This document shows positions 1 to 9,976 of a stretch of DNA of 21,501 nucleotides, one piece after another. Positions within the stretch are counted from its first letter, which is position 1, and each line of letters starts with the position of its first letter. Below the pieces are notes generated by a model, which did not search any database, had not been told where the DNA came from, and saw nothing but the letters and a program-made list of their open reading frames with translations. The position numbers were made by a program, and so were the translations under genes. Source of the DNA: Larix sibirica (Eukaryota; Streptophyta; Pinopsida; Pinales; Pinaceae); assembly GCA_004151065.3 (NCBI GenBank), contig NWUY0300009410.1, forward strand, positions 27,140-48,640, read 5' to 3'.

Positions 1-303
1 CAAGCCATAGGAAGTTTTTCTCCATAACACTTGTGCATGGATAACTTGATGAATAGATAACGAGCAGTTCGTGGCAGACAACCCATTTAACTAGAAGAAG
101 GTGGGTTGGAAGGCAACCTGCTTAACTAAAAGAATGTATGTGATAATAGGTAGCCGAGGCATAGACAACAGATGATTACAACTACACATGGATAACAAGT
201 AACATATAACTTGTTCATAACACTTAACTTGTGGCCTATTGTGCTAGTTTTATTTATATTTATATTAAAAATGTGTTTTTATTTCTTTATTTTGGATCAT
301 TAA
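1..303. other. non-coding flank with hairpin-like repeat
   Basis: No gene is visible. Around 80-150 there are two related segments, each built around 'ttaactagaagaa' or 'ttaactaaaagaa'. In the first, AACCCA and TGGGTT arms could pair. The style resembles the tail of a degraded repeat, but the family was not recognised. Confidence 0.35.
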
Positions 304-312
304 AAATAACCA
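304..312. repeat. left target-site duplication of LINE
   Basis: AAATAACCA lies six bases before the poly-T that marks the LINE 3' tail. An identical copy is at the other end of the element. Confidence 0.6.
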
Positions 313-652
313 TCAATCTTTTTTTTTCAAGCAGAAAAAAGCAGTTCCTTGATATTCAAAATCAATCAAAGTGAACAAAGTCCATTAAATGGGTGATTAC
401 TCGATCCTTGCTTCACAACAAACTAAACTATTAGGCAAAAGAGCTACAAAAGAAGACTTACTTACACACTAAGCAGTCCATTCTAAAAAAAAGGCCTACA
501 ATGAAGGTACTACAAAAGTCAAAATTTAATCATAGAATCCACATCCTTAAAAGAAAGCTCCAGCTTGAGAAGTTAAGGAGAGAAGACTTGTACTAATCCT
601 ACATTCACTACCTCATTCTCAAAATATTCTTAAAAAAATAATAAGCCTTCGG

Positions 653-2241
653 TCAGCCCAACTGTTTTTTTAGAGAGAAAGTCCACAATAACATTATACT
701 CTCTAAATATGTGACTGATACTATTTTGAACAAAGGAGTCGAGAAGAGAAGTAGTCCTATCACACCACTAATCGAGGGAGAGAACCTTAAGACTGGATCT
801 TCTATTTGCCTAGTTTACAATGACCATCGAGTCACTAAGAATCTGCAAAGTAGGAATACCAATGCTAGATGCAAAAAATACCAATCCCTAGAGTGCCAAG
901 AGCTCAACTCTCATGTTAGAACCATTGCCACAATTTAAAATTATGAACCTCATTCAACTCAAGAAACATACCAACACCACTATTATTAATTTGAGCAGCT
1001 CCATCAAAATATCCCAAAGCATAAAAGGTGACAGGAGGTTCCCCAACTTGCCTAAGTCTTTTCATAACTTCCTCTAGTGAATAATCTTTATACATAGCCA
1101 GATCTCTTATACTACTATTCAAAACATTTGGTACCCAATCTTAAAAGTTTGCCTTATTTCTAGTTTTCCATATCTCCCAACATAGGAAGATTGGTAGAAA
1201 TTTGTGTATTTTTGCTTTGGATCCATTGTTCTAAGTTGACAACAAATGAGGAGGATCCCCAGATCTAAGAAATTTGAAGATCCTCACCAACAACCTTCCA
1301 CAACAGTTCACTAAAAGGACATGAAACAAATATATGATTAATTGATTCACCACCTTTTTTGCATAGATGACAAAGGTTTGGCCCGGACCAACCCCTTTTA
1401 ACCAAGTTGTCCCATGTTAAGATACAATTTTCACAGCACAACCAAATAAAACATTTGAGTTTTATTGGCACCTTCCACCTCCAAATTTTCTTATACCACC
1501 ACATTTGCTCAGTGGGAGATAGAGACTGTGCAATAAAAGAATAAGCATCTTTAGTAGTGACCTGTCCAAATGATTTGTTAAAAGACTAGACAACATAATC
1601 CTCTTCCTCCTTAAGATGAATACCAGCTCTATTAAGAGTCCAAATATACTTATTCCATTCATCATCCCAATGGCTACCTGATCCCAAATCTTTAGCAGTA
1701 AGCCAATACGAGTTTGAAGGCCTCGTCCAATTTGGCCTTCTAATGTGCTTCAAAGTAGTAAAGCCCAATTCTGCCAAATAGTCAATGATATATGGAGAAA
1801 GACTGAAATTCTCTTCTCCACCTATAAAAGGGTCAACATTAACACAAACTTGTTCACCATTGCCAACCTTCCAAGTTAAAGCTCTACTGATCTAAGAAAA
1901 TGACCGCAAAAAACCATTCTAGAAGTTGGAAGCACCACAAACAGATTTATCATCACTCTCGAGCCAATTAGTTGGAGAAATTCTTCTCAGATATTTAGCA
2001 TGGATGACTTCATTCCATAAACCTCCCAACGACTTTAGTTTGGATAATCTATCCCAATTTACTAGATGGATTTTGATACCGATATCTAATCCAAACCAAA
2101 GGAATTTAAACATTTTATGTCTTATAACATGCATAATAGACATTGAGACTTTCGCCAAAAAAAACCAATAAACCAGAATCCCAACTACCACCGATGTGAC
2201 TAAAGTCAATCTTCCTCCCAAAGAAAGGAGTCTAAATGACA
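653..2241 (-). pseudogene. LINE ORF2 remnant: reverse transcriptase C-terminus, zf-RVT, RNase H
   Basis: The product would have copied LINE RNA into DNA. From the 5' side: about 2241-1919 has the block LLSLGGRLTLVTSVV followed by PVYW-like residues, typical of the end of plant LINE reverse transcriptases. About 1777-1265 has a tryptophan-rich linker with KLKCFIWL and a zinc-like cluster CHLCKKGG...NHIFVSCPFS, characteristic of zf-RVT. About 1070-653 is an RNase H domain, with YFDGAAQ near its start, then RVELLALWGL and ILSDSMVIV in another frame. Reading it needs several frame changes and crosses stops, for example after KLWQWF near 918 and at NKANF near 1142. A non-functional remnant; the identification rests on recalled family motifs. 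Confidence 0.8.
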
Positions 2242-2250
2242 AATAACCAG
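2242..2250. repeat. right target-site duplication of LINE
   Basis: A second exact copy of AAATAACCA, at the 5'-truncated end of the LINE. It pairs with 304-312. Confidence 0.6.
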
Positions 2251-2487
2251 TGACCAATTAATTTTTCAAATTTATTAATTAACCAAAACCAATCACCTAT
2301 ATATATTTTTAAAAATAAAATAACAAAATTATTAATTTATGTAAATATCAAATTTCAACAATATCCCAAATACCTAATACGAACTAAATATTCACAATAT
2401 TAATTATTATAACCAATTAATCTAACATTTTAGAACAATCCAATTTTAAACACTTTAATTTTATTTTAAAAAAACAATACAAACCGT

Positions 2488-2640
2488 TGATCTTTGTTCC
2501 ATGATACAAAACAATTTGAAGATTGGTCAAGAGGCAAAAATGAGTCTAAAAAATTGGTGTAAAATGATCTTTGCTCCATGATCAAAACAATTTGGAGATT
2601 GGTCCAAAGGCAAAAATGAGTCTAAAACTTTGGTATAAAA
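2488..2640. repeat. 77-bp tandem duplication
   Basis: Two adjacent copies, 2488-2564 and 2565-2640, both begin TGATCTTTG(T/C)TCCATGAT and end in TTGGT(G/A)TAAAA. They differ by scattered substitutions and one 1-base indel, so the duplication is not recent. Non-coding, about 800 bp upstream of the B55 start codon. Confidence 0.9.
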
Positions 2641-2892
2641 TGCATTGAGAATTGTGCCAGATTAATAGTTTTTCATCAAATCGATTTCTATTAAGTGAAT
2701 AATCTACAAATTCAAATTTCTCATATAAATTCTTTTTTCAATCTACTAAAATTTTAGTACAAGGAAATTACACTTTTAAGTAAAGTTAACTTTCATTACC
2801 AGTAAAAGTATTAAGTAAACTTTATCTATTTATCATTCGTAGTAAAATTATTAAAGTGAAAAAGAAAATGTACAATAAAAAATATTAAAATA

Positions 2893-2920
2893 AATTATTA
2901 TTATTATTATTATTATTATA
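2893..2920. repeat. (ATT)n microsatellite
   Basis: About nine uninterrupted TTA/ATT triplets in an AT-rich context. Likely length-polymorphic. Confidence 0.9.
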
Positions 2921-3059
2921 AAATAAATGAATTAAGATATAATTAAAAAATAAAACTTTAATAAAATGAAAGTGCACACCACATGCTTTTTTATTGGTTA
3001 AAAGAAAAACACAAACAGGAAAAACAGAGGGAGCACCAGATATTAGAAAATCTACAACT

Positions 3060-3442
3060 CCATGCAAGCTGCCCGGCCCTCGGCGGGCAGCAACCCTTGG
3101 ATTTATTATTCTTCGCTGAAATTTAATAAAACTTCGTATTTACTTGCCTTGTACGATTATCATTTCTCTCTAATTCCTTCAACTTTATTATTATTGTTTT
3201 ATTTTTCCATTTTTCCTTTTCTGTCGGTGTTCGCCGCTGCGTCTCCTGTATCTCGAGCGACATGGTCCCGCTGGGTGACTGGTGATCGGAGTCACCATTA
3301 GCATCATGCGAGGCTTATTTATCCAGAGAGCCATCGCAGAAATCTGCTTGCATGTGACCAGGGTCCGCGGATAGCAATACACCGACACCACTGCTAACAT
3401 TAATAATCATAATTATCCATTCGTTATTGAGTATCAGCAGTG
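3060..3442 (+). promoter_or_regulatory. GC-richer leader / proximal promoter of B55 gene, with upstream ATGs
   Basis: Base composition changes sharply from AT-rich spacer to a GC-rich patch that continues through exon 1, consistent with a 5' untranslated region and core promoter. No clear TATA box or transcription start can be fixed. Upstream ATGs open small frames at 3062-3301, 3262-3285 and 3306-3374; all end before the B55 start. An in-frame TGA at 3428-3430 makes the ATG at 3443 the first possible start in its frame. Whether the small frames are in the mRNA depends on where transcription starts. Confidence 0.5.
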
Positions 3443-3536
3443 ATGATCGCGAATGGGGGAGGAGGAGGAGCTTCCCTCGAATGGAAGTTCTCGCAGGTTT
3501 TCGGCGAACGGGCGGCCGGAGAAGAGATTCAAGAGG
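3443..3536 (+). CDS. B55 exon 1
   Basis: Encodes 31 codons plus one base: a start with a short glycine run (five Gly after Asn4), then [20 protein letters not shown], the hallmark N-terminus of plant B55. The donor is G|GTAAGC. The split valine codon is completed by the first two bases of exon 2. The start was chosen because an in-frame TGA lies 13 bases upstream. Confidence 0.95.
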
Positions 3537-6500
3537 GTAAGCAAGCTGTGTGCACTTACTGTTAAATTTATTTTTAATTGCTCTCAGCTGTGTGCACTTA
3601 CACCCTCTTTTCCCACTTAGTCAGCTGATAATTACCGCTGGGGTTTGTATTAATGGAGGGTTCGGGTTATCGGGTAGAGCTCTCCAAGAGTAAATTAACT
3701 ATTTTTTTTTCTTCTTCTGATGAAATCCATCAATAGTTCTGTTAGCTTACTGCATTTGACGGATTTTGGCACTTCGAACCTAGTAATTAAATTACAATAT
3801 ACTGGAAAATTAGTTTTGAGAAAATTGGGGAGACGCGGGTTACTATAAAGTTGCCCTGACTGTGAGGTATGGTTCTATGCTTTTCGCAGTAGGTATCTTT
3901 GGGGAATAATTTTTTTCAACTAATATTTACATACAGGGCATGTTTAAAAAAATAAATTGGCATTAGGTTTTACTTGGCATTGTCGTCAGTTTAATGCTCA
4001 TGGAGTTCTTACCACATGACGTTTCGGGGCCTCGGCCTTGACGGCCGGTGGATGCACCGGTTCACTTTTTAAAGTTGTTTAAATAAAGATCGAGTTATGG
4101 TGGATTAAGACTTGTACTGTCTGTTGAACCTCGTTGCAGTGTTTTAACAGTGTAAGTCTATGATCTTAGAGTATATGATATTAGGTTGCCGAAGATCCCG
4201 GTTAGGTCTTTTGGTTAAGGATCCATATCCATGAGCAAGTGGTTTTGGATTTGGGTTTGAGTTGTTCACTTCCTTGAAACTGTCTATTGTGAACAGTTGC
4301 CATAGTCTAGGGTTGTTGCTGTCTATGGTGATCCAGAGGCCATGCCCTTTACTATCGTGATCAATCCCGTGCAGAAGTTATCTTGTGCACATATTCTTTT
4401 GTTTGTTTATTAGAAATTACTTTGAAAAACATTCCCAGAGTGGGGGGGCTGCACTGCATATCACGGACTTCCATCGGCTTAGGGGCCTGGTCTCAGGCGT
4501 ATCTATTCTGTCAAAATTTGCCAGGACTTGCACCTGGGTTGATCCGTTTTTTACATGCCTTTCAGGTGGGGGCATACCAGTGTTGTGAAAATTGAACATT
4601 AGAAAAAAAACTGGAACAAATTGAAAAAGCGGCAAGGAATCGCCGAGCAGTAAAATGCACAGAAATATTATATTTTCTTAACTAAATCAGCAAGCAAATG
4701 AGGGGAAAATTTCATTGATATTGACAAGCACAAAATTGAAAAATGAGGGTAGAATTTGCTTTTAAAATGGAGCCAACGCTTGACTATTGATTTTTAAATT
4801 TTTTTTCCAGTCCACAATTGAAAAACTTGGAGATATTTTCAGGTGATTTTTTCAGCCGATTTCTAAGACAGATTTACCTGCTGATTAATTGCCGGTTTTT
4901 GCTACACTAAGGCTGACCACAGTGACAATGGAATCCCGGTGGATGGCTTAAGAGTGCATTGACCTCTCTAGTGATCCAAGGTTCCGTTAGCAGTATATTT
5001 ATTTATATTCTTTTCCTCCCTGGTTTGCTCACTGGTTTCCAATCCCTTTTTTTTCAAATGCTTCTCAGCTGGAATTGCACCTGGCTTGACTCGTGAGGGT
5101 ATTCTTGGCTAAGCAGTCTAGGGTTCTATTCCGTTAGAGTCACCCAGGGATTGCACCGGGCTCCATCCACTTTGAGATGGCTCCTTACAGAGCTGGTTTG
5201 GCCCATGAGTGGTAAGCAAGAATCGGTCCCTAGTGGAAGCATGGCAGTCCATTAAGGGTGATCATGTATAGAGGATTGAAGCTGGGTGGGTGGCTATGTG
5301 GTTGTGCTAGATCGTAGAAATTACAATTTTGGATTGTTTCCATGGACAACTCTCGAGCTTAGTTGGGGGCATCTTTTTGCACTCAGGATGTGAGACGTAC
5401 CCCTGACAACATAGATTGACGAACAAATATGAATCATGATAGATACAAAAAAGAAATGCTGCCCGTAAGCAATTTGTCAATTTATTGTGACTATGCTATG
5501 AAGCAATACTAGTATAGTAGAGAGAGAGGATAGCGAGTTTAGTTGCCAGAAACACCCAACTAACCCTTGTATTGGTACCAAAACTTACCGAAATGCTGAA
5601 ATGTGTACAAAATGGTCAGAAAATGCCTTGAGCTATACTGTACGATGTTTCGTGATTTGGAAACACCATATGGTATGGCTCAGGGCGTTTCTAGGCTGTT
5701 TTGGTGTGAAACTCCCACGTTTTGGTGTGCTTTTTAATTTGTTCGAGCCCAGTCAAGCACTGAAGAGGGGAGTGGGATCCATGGGAACTGTAAAAACTCC
5801 TAATCTATGGAAAATGAAGACAAATTAACCTCTAATTCGTTCCTAAATATACTTACTAAATTAAAAAAAAGAGAAATCTCTAAAAACCCTAACAGCCTGT
5901 CTTTTTCTATAAGAAACCTCTTCCGTGAAGCACTATAGCTTGGGATTGGAGAAGGCTGAGGATCTTGTCTATGTGCATTAGAACATACATCTTGTGTCTT
6001 GTTGGGGTGGATAATATTCAAATTGGTGTCATAAACACTGGGATGTGGATCCAGAATGCTTAGTCTTGGAACTCTCTCTTTTACTGCTCTTGATATTGTT
6101 GATGATGCAGGTGGAAGTGGAGCTCCCTCTTCTTCCGACTCATACTCCAGTTCTGTTGAACAAGCATCTTGTTCTATTTTTGTTGATGATGATGATGATG
6201 AGATGGATATGTATTAGGCTTTAACTCATGTTTTATTTTGACACATATAGCTTTGTATATAAAAGTTCATTTTAGACGTATAGCCTCATCTACAAAGTCT
6301 GATTTTGAAATTTGGATGTATAGCCTCATCTATAAAGGCTGCTCTTGAAATTTTGCATAATTTAACAATCTATGGGAGTTAATATAGACCCGGGTTTCTT
6401 TCGAAATTGTCATTTATCATTTACTTGTATCAATCTTATTTCTTGCACGATATATATATAAAGTTTAAAATTTAAACACCCCAATGCCTGCTTCCTGATT

Positions 6501-8962
6501 GAGAAAAAATTAGGCTCATACTCTGCTAGGCTACCTTATGAACATCTTTGGCATGTGGAGAATTTAACTTTGGGATAAACAAAAATATGAGACTTGAGTA
6601 GTTTTAAGTTTTTATAGTTTGAAGAAAATGACTTGAAGACCAAAGTGAAAAATATAAGATCTCTTCTTTTTTTCTCTACCTCCATGTTATTTGTTTGGAC
6701 CTGTTTTCCTCTTGTTAGAGCCTAGAGGAATGGCTGTTTTGGTCTGTATCATAATCAACTAGAAAGAAATGCTCTTTTTATGTAATATTTTCCAGCTATA
6801 CTGTGTGCCAATGGATGTTTTTGATGGCATATTTATTTTGAATAGTTGATATCATTTCGGCAATCGAGTTTGATAAGAGTGGCGAACATTTGGCTACGGG
6901 AGATCGTGGTGGTCGTGTTGTTCTTTTTGAAAGGATAGATGGAAAAGATGTAAGTTTGATAATGCAATGACGGTATATTTACATTTCAACTTTTATGCTT
7001 ATCAGTTATCACTCTTGCCTTGTTCATTTTATTCAAATGAACAGGGGATCATTGAACTTTGTTCCTTGGTTTAGATCAATACCCCTTTCAGCTATCTTCG
7101 TAGATATTGTTTTCCTTGGTCATTCATGTTTGTGATGATTATGACCAAAAGTCCTCTAATTTTATTTCTCTTACAAAATTATTTGTAGCCACATGCTGAA
7201 AAGGAGCTCGAAAGAGGAGATTGTCCAGTATCTAAACATCCTGAATATCGGTATAAGACAGAATTCCAGAGCCATGAGCCTGAGGTATATTTCAATTTTT
7301 TTTCATTCACTAGCAAGCTTAATGTTGATTTACATGTCTTTCAGAGTATAGTTATTAGTAATCAAAGAATGAGCTGAATGTGTGCCTGCTATTGACAGTT
7401 TGATTATCTGAAGAGCTTGGAGATAGAGGAGAAAATAAATAAGATTAGGTGGTGTCCGGCAGCAAATGGTGCCCTATTTCTCCTTTCTACAAATGATAAA
7501 ACTATCAAACTATGGAAGGTACTTAATGCTTTATATTAGAGTTTTTTTTAGTGTGCCATTTTCTCATTTCCTGAAATTTGAAAGTGCCATTTCGAAAACC
7601 CCTCTACTGGTTTGTCCAAAAAATAGTACAGTTTGAAAAATCCACATCAGTTCAGAAATTCTTACCTGTTTTCACTTTCCAGGTGACATAGTGTGTCTGA
7701 TTCATTAAAAAAAAGTTACAAACAACAGCGTGGACATTGCGACATCCATTTAGATATTTGAACTAATGAATCATGAAACATAATAGTAACTTCAAATAGG
7801 CGAATGTTTGATTTTTTACATTAATATGCAATCTAAAAAGGCAATGATATATGGATACATCATCATGAGATCAATTATAATTACTACTTGTTAGGTTAAG
7901 ATTTTTAGTGTGGCCTACAAGTCTGGGTTGGTTTAGGACTGTTGGTGGGGCATTCAAGTATGTATTAGGGTTTAAAAAGTCAAGATTTTATTTATTTTTA
8001 AATGTAGTTGCCACTCTGAGGGATACCTCCCCTGTGGGGATTGGGGATGTCCAAGCATCCCTGTTTGCAGGGGATGTACCTGGGAGTGGGTCTGCCCTAC
8101 AAGCAGAGATGCCGGGGGGGAATCTGATCCTCACCCCATCTCCCCTATCTTGTACACGAAGGAAGCATTTCCTAACCCCGAGGACGTGTCCCTGGTGGAA
8201 TACTGCTTTAAAGTTACTTTTTTTTGTATGACTGTGGATTCATCAGTATGGATTAAATCTATGCACTTGAGAGTTTGGACAGGACACTGGAATTGAACTT
8301 TATTGGTAGAGTCTACTATTTGTATTTTATGGTTACTTGATTTAAACTTGTTTGACACTGTTTTATTTTATTATGCTTACAATGTTAAATTTTGTGGAGC
8401 AGGTTCAGGACAAGAAGATCAGAAGAGTATCTGAAATGAATGCAGGCCCGTCAACACGGTTGGAAAATGGAAGCTTGGTTGGAAATATTCCTGGGGCAAC
8501 TTCAAGGACAATTCCTGCTTCGAATGGCATTCCTTCTCAATTGATGAGTAGATATCTGGTCAATGACTTTGTATTTCCTCCAGGAGGCATTCCTTCACTG
8601 CGATTGCCCATGGTAGCTGTACCTATATCCCTGCCTTATCTTAATTCTCATGTGCACTGAAGCCATCAGAAGCACTGATTACATCATTTCCCTTTGGCAT
8701 ATTTCCTAAGTATGTGTTACTTTTGAAGACAATGTGTTTGAGTGGCTACTTTGAAGCCAATATGAAGGAATTTACTAGTGTGGCATATTCTATGGTTGGT
8801 ATGACTGCGGATGCACTTTATTTAGCAATGGGCCTCAAAAGCTAATTTGTGAAACCTTTTATGTGAATAGGTAGCAACCAATGAAATGACACCTGTGGCC
8901 AGATGTCGTAAAGTATACGGTCATGCTCATGATTATCACATAAACTCAATTTCAACCAACAG
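3443..8962 (+). CDS. PP2A regulatory subunit B, B55 family (partial gene, six 5' exons)
   Basis: B55 subunits are seven-bladed WD40 propellers that bind the PP2A A/C core and choose its phosphoprotein substrates in cytosol and nucleus. Spliced as 3443-3536, 6846-6949, 7189-7284, 7399-7518, 8403-8612 and 8871-8962, this gives 716 coding bases (238 codons plus two bases), all in phase with GT-AG introns and no internal stop. Landmarks are [98 protein letters not shown] and [17 protein letters not shown], all diagnostic of plant B55. Plant members are about 500 residues, so roughly the C-terminal half is absent, including the DLRIN loop that in animal B55 helps bind substrates. The gene either continues beyond the window or is a truncated copy. 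Alpha and beta paralogues cannot be told apart here. Confidence 0.93.
5886..6217 (+). pseudogene. hAT-family transposase C-terminal remnant
   Basis: hAT transposases cut and paste DNA transposons, and their C-terminus mediates dimerisation. At 5946-5978 the frame reads [11 protein letters not shown], the phrase that follows the dimerisation block in plant hAT proteins. It is followed at once by a TAG and then NIHLVS, matching the usual NLRLLS position. Farther on, HKHWDVD matches the KMWD segment. A frame change then leads to a Ser-rich acidic tail ending [11 protein letters not shown] and TAG at 6215-6217. Internal stops (5979, 6006) and the frame change make it non-functional. Only the 3' end is seen; no terminal inverted repeats were found. 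Confidence 0.7.
6278..6357. repeat. 40-bp tandem repeat after hAT remnant
   Basis: Two units share GTATAGCCTCATCTA(C/T)AAAG and a following TTGAAATTT at a 40-bp period. A diverged third relative lies just upstream near 6243. It probably belongs to the 3' end of the inserted hAT element. Confidence 0.7.
6846..6949 (+). CDS. B55 exon 2 (WD40 blade 1)
   Basis: Completes the split valine, then encodes [28 protein letters not shown] and IDGKD. This is the first beta-propeller blade. The acceptor is ATAG| and the donor GAT|GTAAGT, phase 0. Confidence 0.95.
7189..7284 (+). CDS. B55 exon 3
   Basis: Thirty-two codons: a charged linker ([19 protein letters not shown]) of the kind that varies between B55 paralogues, then invariant [13 protein letters not shown]. 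Acceptor TTTGTAG|, donor GAG|GTATAT, phase 0. Confidence 0.95.
7399..7518 (+). CDS. B55 exon 4 (WD40 blade 2)
   Basis: Forty codons with [19 protein letters not shown] and [15 protein letters not shown], the second WD blade with its closing LW pair. The preceding intron is only 114 bp. Acceptor TTGACAG|, donor AAG|GTACTT, phase 0. Confidence 0.96.
7519..8402 (+). other. B55 intron 4 with GC-rich insert
   Basis: An 884-bp intron. Bases 8028-8165 form a patch markedly richer in G and C than its flanks, with repeated 'ggggatgt' and 'cccc' strings, probably a small transposon-derived insert. No family was recognised and no gene is present. Confidence 0.6.
8403..8612 (+). CDS. B55 exon 5
   Basis: Seventy codons beginning [13 protein letters not shown], then a Ser/Gly/Pro-containing loop of about 40 residues ([19 protein letters not shown] within it) and the conserved [15 protein letters not shown]. 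The loop joins blades 2 and 3 and is where plant B55 isoforms differ most. Acceptor GAGCAG|, donor ATG|GTAGCT, phase 0. Confidence 0.95.
8871..8962 (+). CDS. B55 exon 6 (start of WD40 blade 3)
   Basis: Thirty codons plus two bases: [20 protein letters not shown] then [10 protein letters not shown]. It ends AG|GTAGCA in phase 2, so the next exon should begin with one base completing a Ser/Arg codon and then the DGE(T)F segment. No such exon is visible downstream in this window. Confidence 0.93.
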
Positions 8963-9296
8963 GTAGCATTACATGTGTCCTTTTCCAAGCTTTTCCATTT
9001 TTCCTTTCATTTTCGGAATTTTCAGGTCGAGGACCCTACATCTCCATATGAAGAAGCTCAGAAACATATTAGTCTAACTGTGTTCATATTTTGTAATGTC
9101 GGAATGACATATTGCCATGTCTAAATCTAGATTTTGATATATTTTGGAATACATCTTTGCTATTTTTATTTTTGAATATTTGAACTGTCCTAAGATTAGG
9201 TTTGGTAATATGGATCCACTCTTATTAGTGTGAAGTTGTACTATTTTTTGCATATATTCCAATTTGCAGATTTGTCCAGTGTATGCATCATGCATG
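8963..9296. other. start of B55 intron 6 or 3' flank, no gene seen
   Basis: Begins with a good donor (GTAGCATT). AT-rich, with no recognisable domain in any frame. It ends where copia gag similarity starts. Confidence 0.5.
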
Positions 9297-9690
9297 CTTT
9301 GTTTTCATCTCTTCTTCAGCAACATCTTGTGAGAGATATTCACACTTTGGTATTTACTGATCAAGGCATCGTACATCTCCTTTGCTGTTGTCTTCTCCAC
9401 AATGTGAGGGATCAATTGATCCTTCATAGAATCGAGGATGATTCTCTTCACTTTGGCCGTTTTCTTAATGTGTTCGAGCAATTGCATAACATTGGTAGGA
9501 GCTGTGACCTTAGCCTCCAAAAAACACAACAGATCAACCTCATGCAACCTTAGCCTCCAAAAAACACAACAGCTCAACCTCATCCAGTAGCATCTGAACG
9601 TTGAAGTCTGCACTTCCAAGCGCCTTCTAGATGGTCACACTCTCTGAGACTGAGACTCGTCAGTCATATCTGCCATTCTGCAACTCCTGG
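9297..9690 (-). pseudogene. copia gag (UBN2-type) remnant
   Basis: Copia gag coats the element RNA. The frame holds APTNVMQLLEHIKKTAKVKR, then IILDSMKDQLIPHI, KTAKEMYDALISKYQS and HKMLLKKR, a typical UBN2 pattern. Upstream, an ATG-initiated segment MADMTDESQSQRV meets a TGA. A 40-bp internal tandem duplication shifts the frame inside the LLCFLEAKV segment. Non-functional; only the N-terminal part of gag remains. Confidence 0.75.
9508..9583. repeat. 40-bp tandem duplication inside gag
   Basis: Copies begin at 9508 and 9548, each with CCTTAGCCTCCAAAAAACAC and a CAACCTCAT end, differing at very few positions. The period is not a multiple of three, so it changes the gag reading frame. Confidence 0.92.
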
Positions 9691-9964
9691 AACACACCTG
9701 AACCAAACAGATCAGCAGGAAAATAATTCAGACCACCAACCTATCACAGGTGCAGATTGCCTCTCTTAAGGATAAACAACACTCCAATCACAAGAGTCTC
9801 ATGGGCATCTCAGCCAACAACCTCTGACAGTTCCCGGTACCTATCTCAGGCACATATTAACTTCAATCAGTGAAGCCAGGGCATCACACCCACTGAAATC
9901 CTCCAACAACTCCTCACGGACAGCAGTTTTTCATTATGGATTTCTGAAAGATTTCAGATCTGCA

Positions 9965-9976
9965 GCTCTGATGCCA
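9965..9976 (-). promoter_or_regulatory. primer-binding site for initiator tRNA-Met
   Basis: The minus strand reads TGGCATCAGAGC, one base from the TGGTATCAGAGC typical of copia elements that prime minus-strand DNA synthesis with initiator methionine tRNA. It directly follows the CCAACA end of the LTR. Confidence 0.8.

Larger units (their letters stand above)
304..2250 (-). mobile_element. 5'-truncated non-LTR retrotransposon (LINE), with target-site duplication
   Basis: On the minus strand this reads, in order, as the C-terminal end of a reverse transcriptase, a zf-RVT-like linker, an RNase H domain, a 3' untranslated region and a poly(A) tail, seen on the plus strand as a T run at about 319-327. 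The 9-mer AAATAACCA lies just outside the poly-T (304-312) and again just beyond the coding end (2242-2250). This is what target-primed reverse transcription leaves. Reverse-transcriptase similarity begins abruptly next to the right copy, so the element was 5'-truncated at insertion. Frameshifts and stops show it is dead. It lies upstream of the B55 gene on the opposite strand. Confidence 0.8.
2251..3059. other. AT-rich spacer upstream of B55
   Basis: Very AT-rich sequence without recognisable coding potential. It holds the 77-bp tandem duplication and an ATT microsatellite, both listed separately. Any distal promoter elements of the B55 gene would lie here, but none can be named. Confidence 0.5.
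3537..6845 (+). other. B55 intron 1 (about 3.3 kb)
   Basis: Long first intron, GTAAGC to a T-rich tract ending in TAG. It holds a hAT transposase remnant (5886-6217) and a 40-bp repeat (listed separately). Bases 3900-5550 show moderately GC-rich repeat-like pieces in which 'ttgcacc(t/g)gg' phrases recur near 4527, 5077 and 5151; no coding domain was recognised. Bases 5600-5828 keep a 75-codon open frame with no recognisable motif. Confidence 0.8.

Noticed and set aside
3062-3301. 79-codon plus frame read as a gene
   Set aside because: It lies in the B55 leader/promoter and has no recognisable domain. It is better treated as a possible upstream open frame.
7908-8231. 107-codon plus frame in B55 intron 4
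   Set aside because: It spans a GC-rich insert where stops are rare by composition. There is no domain, and the flanking exons splice cleanly around it.
9230-9553. 107-codon plus frame
   Set aside because: It is the complement of the minus-strand copia gag remnant and carries no motif of its own.
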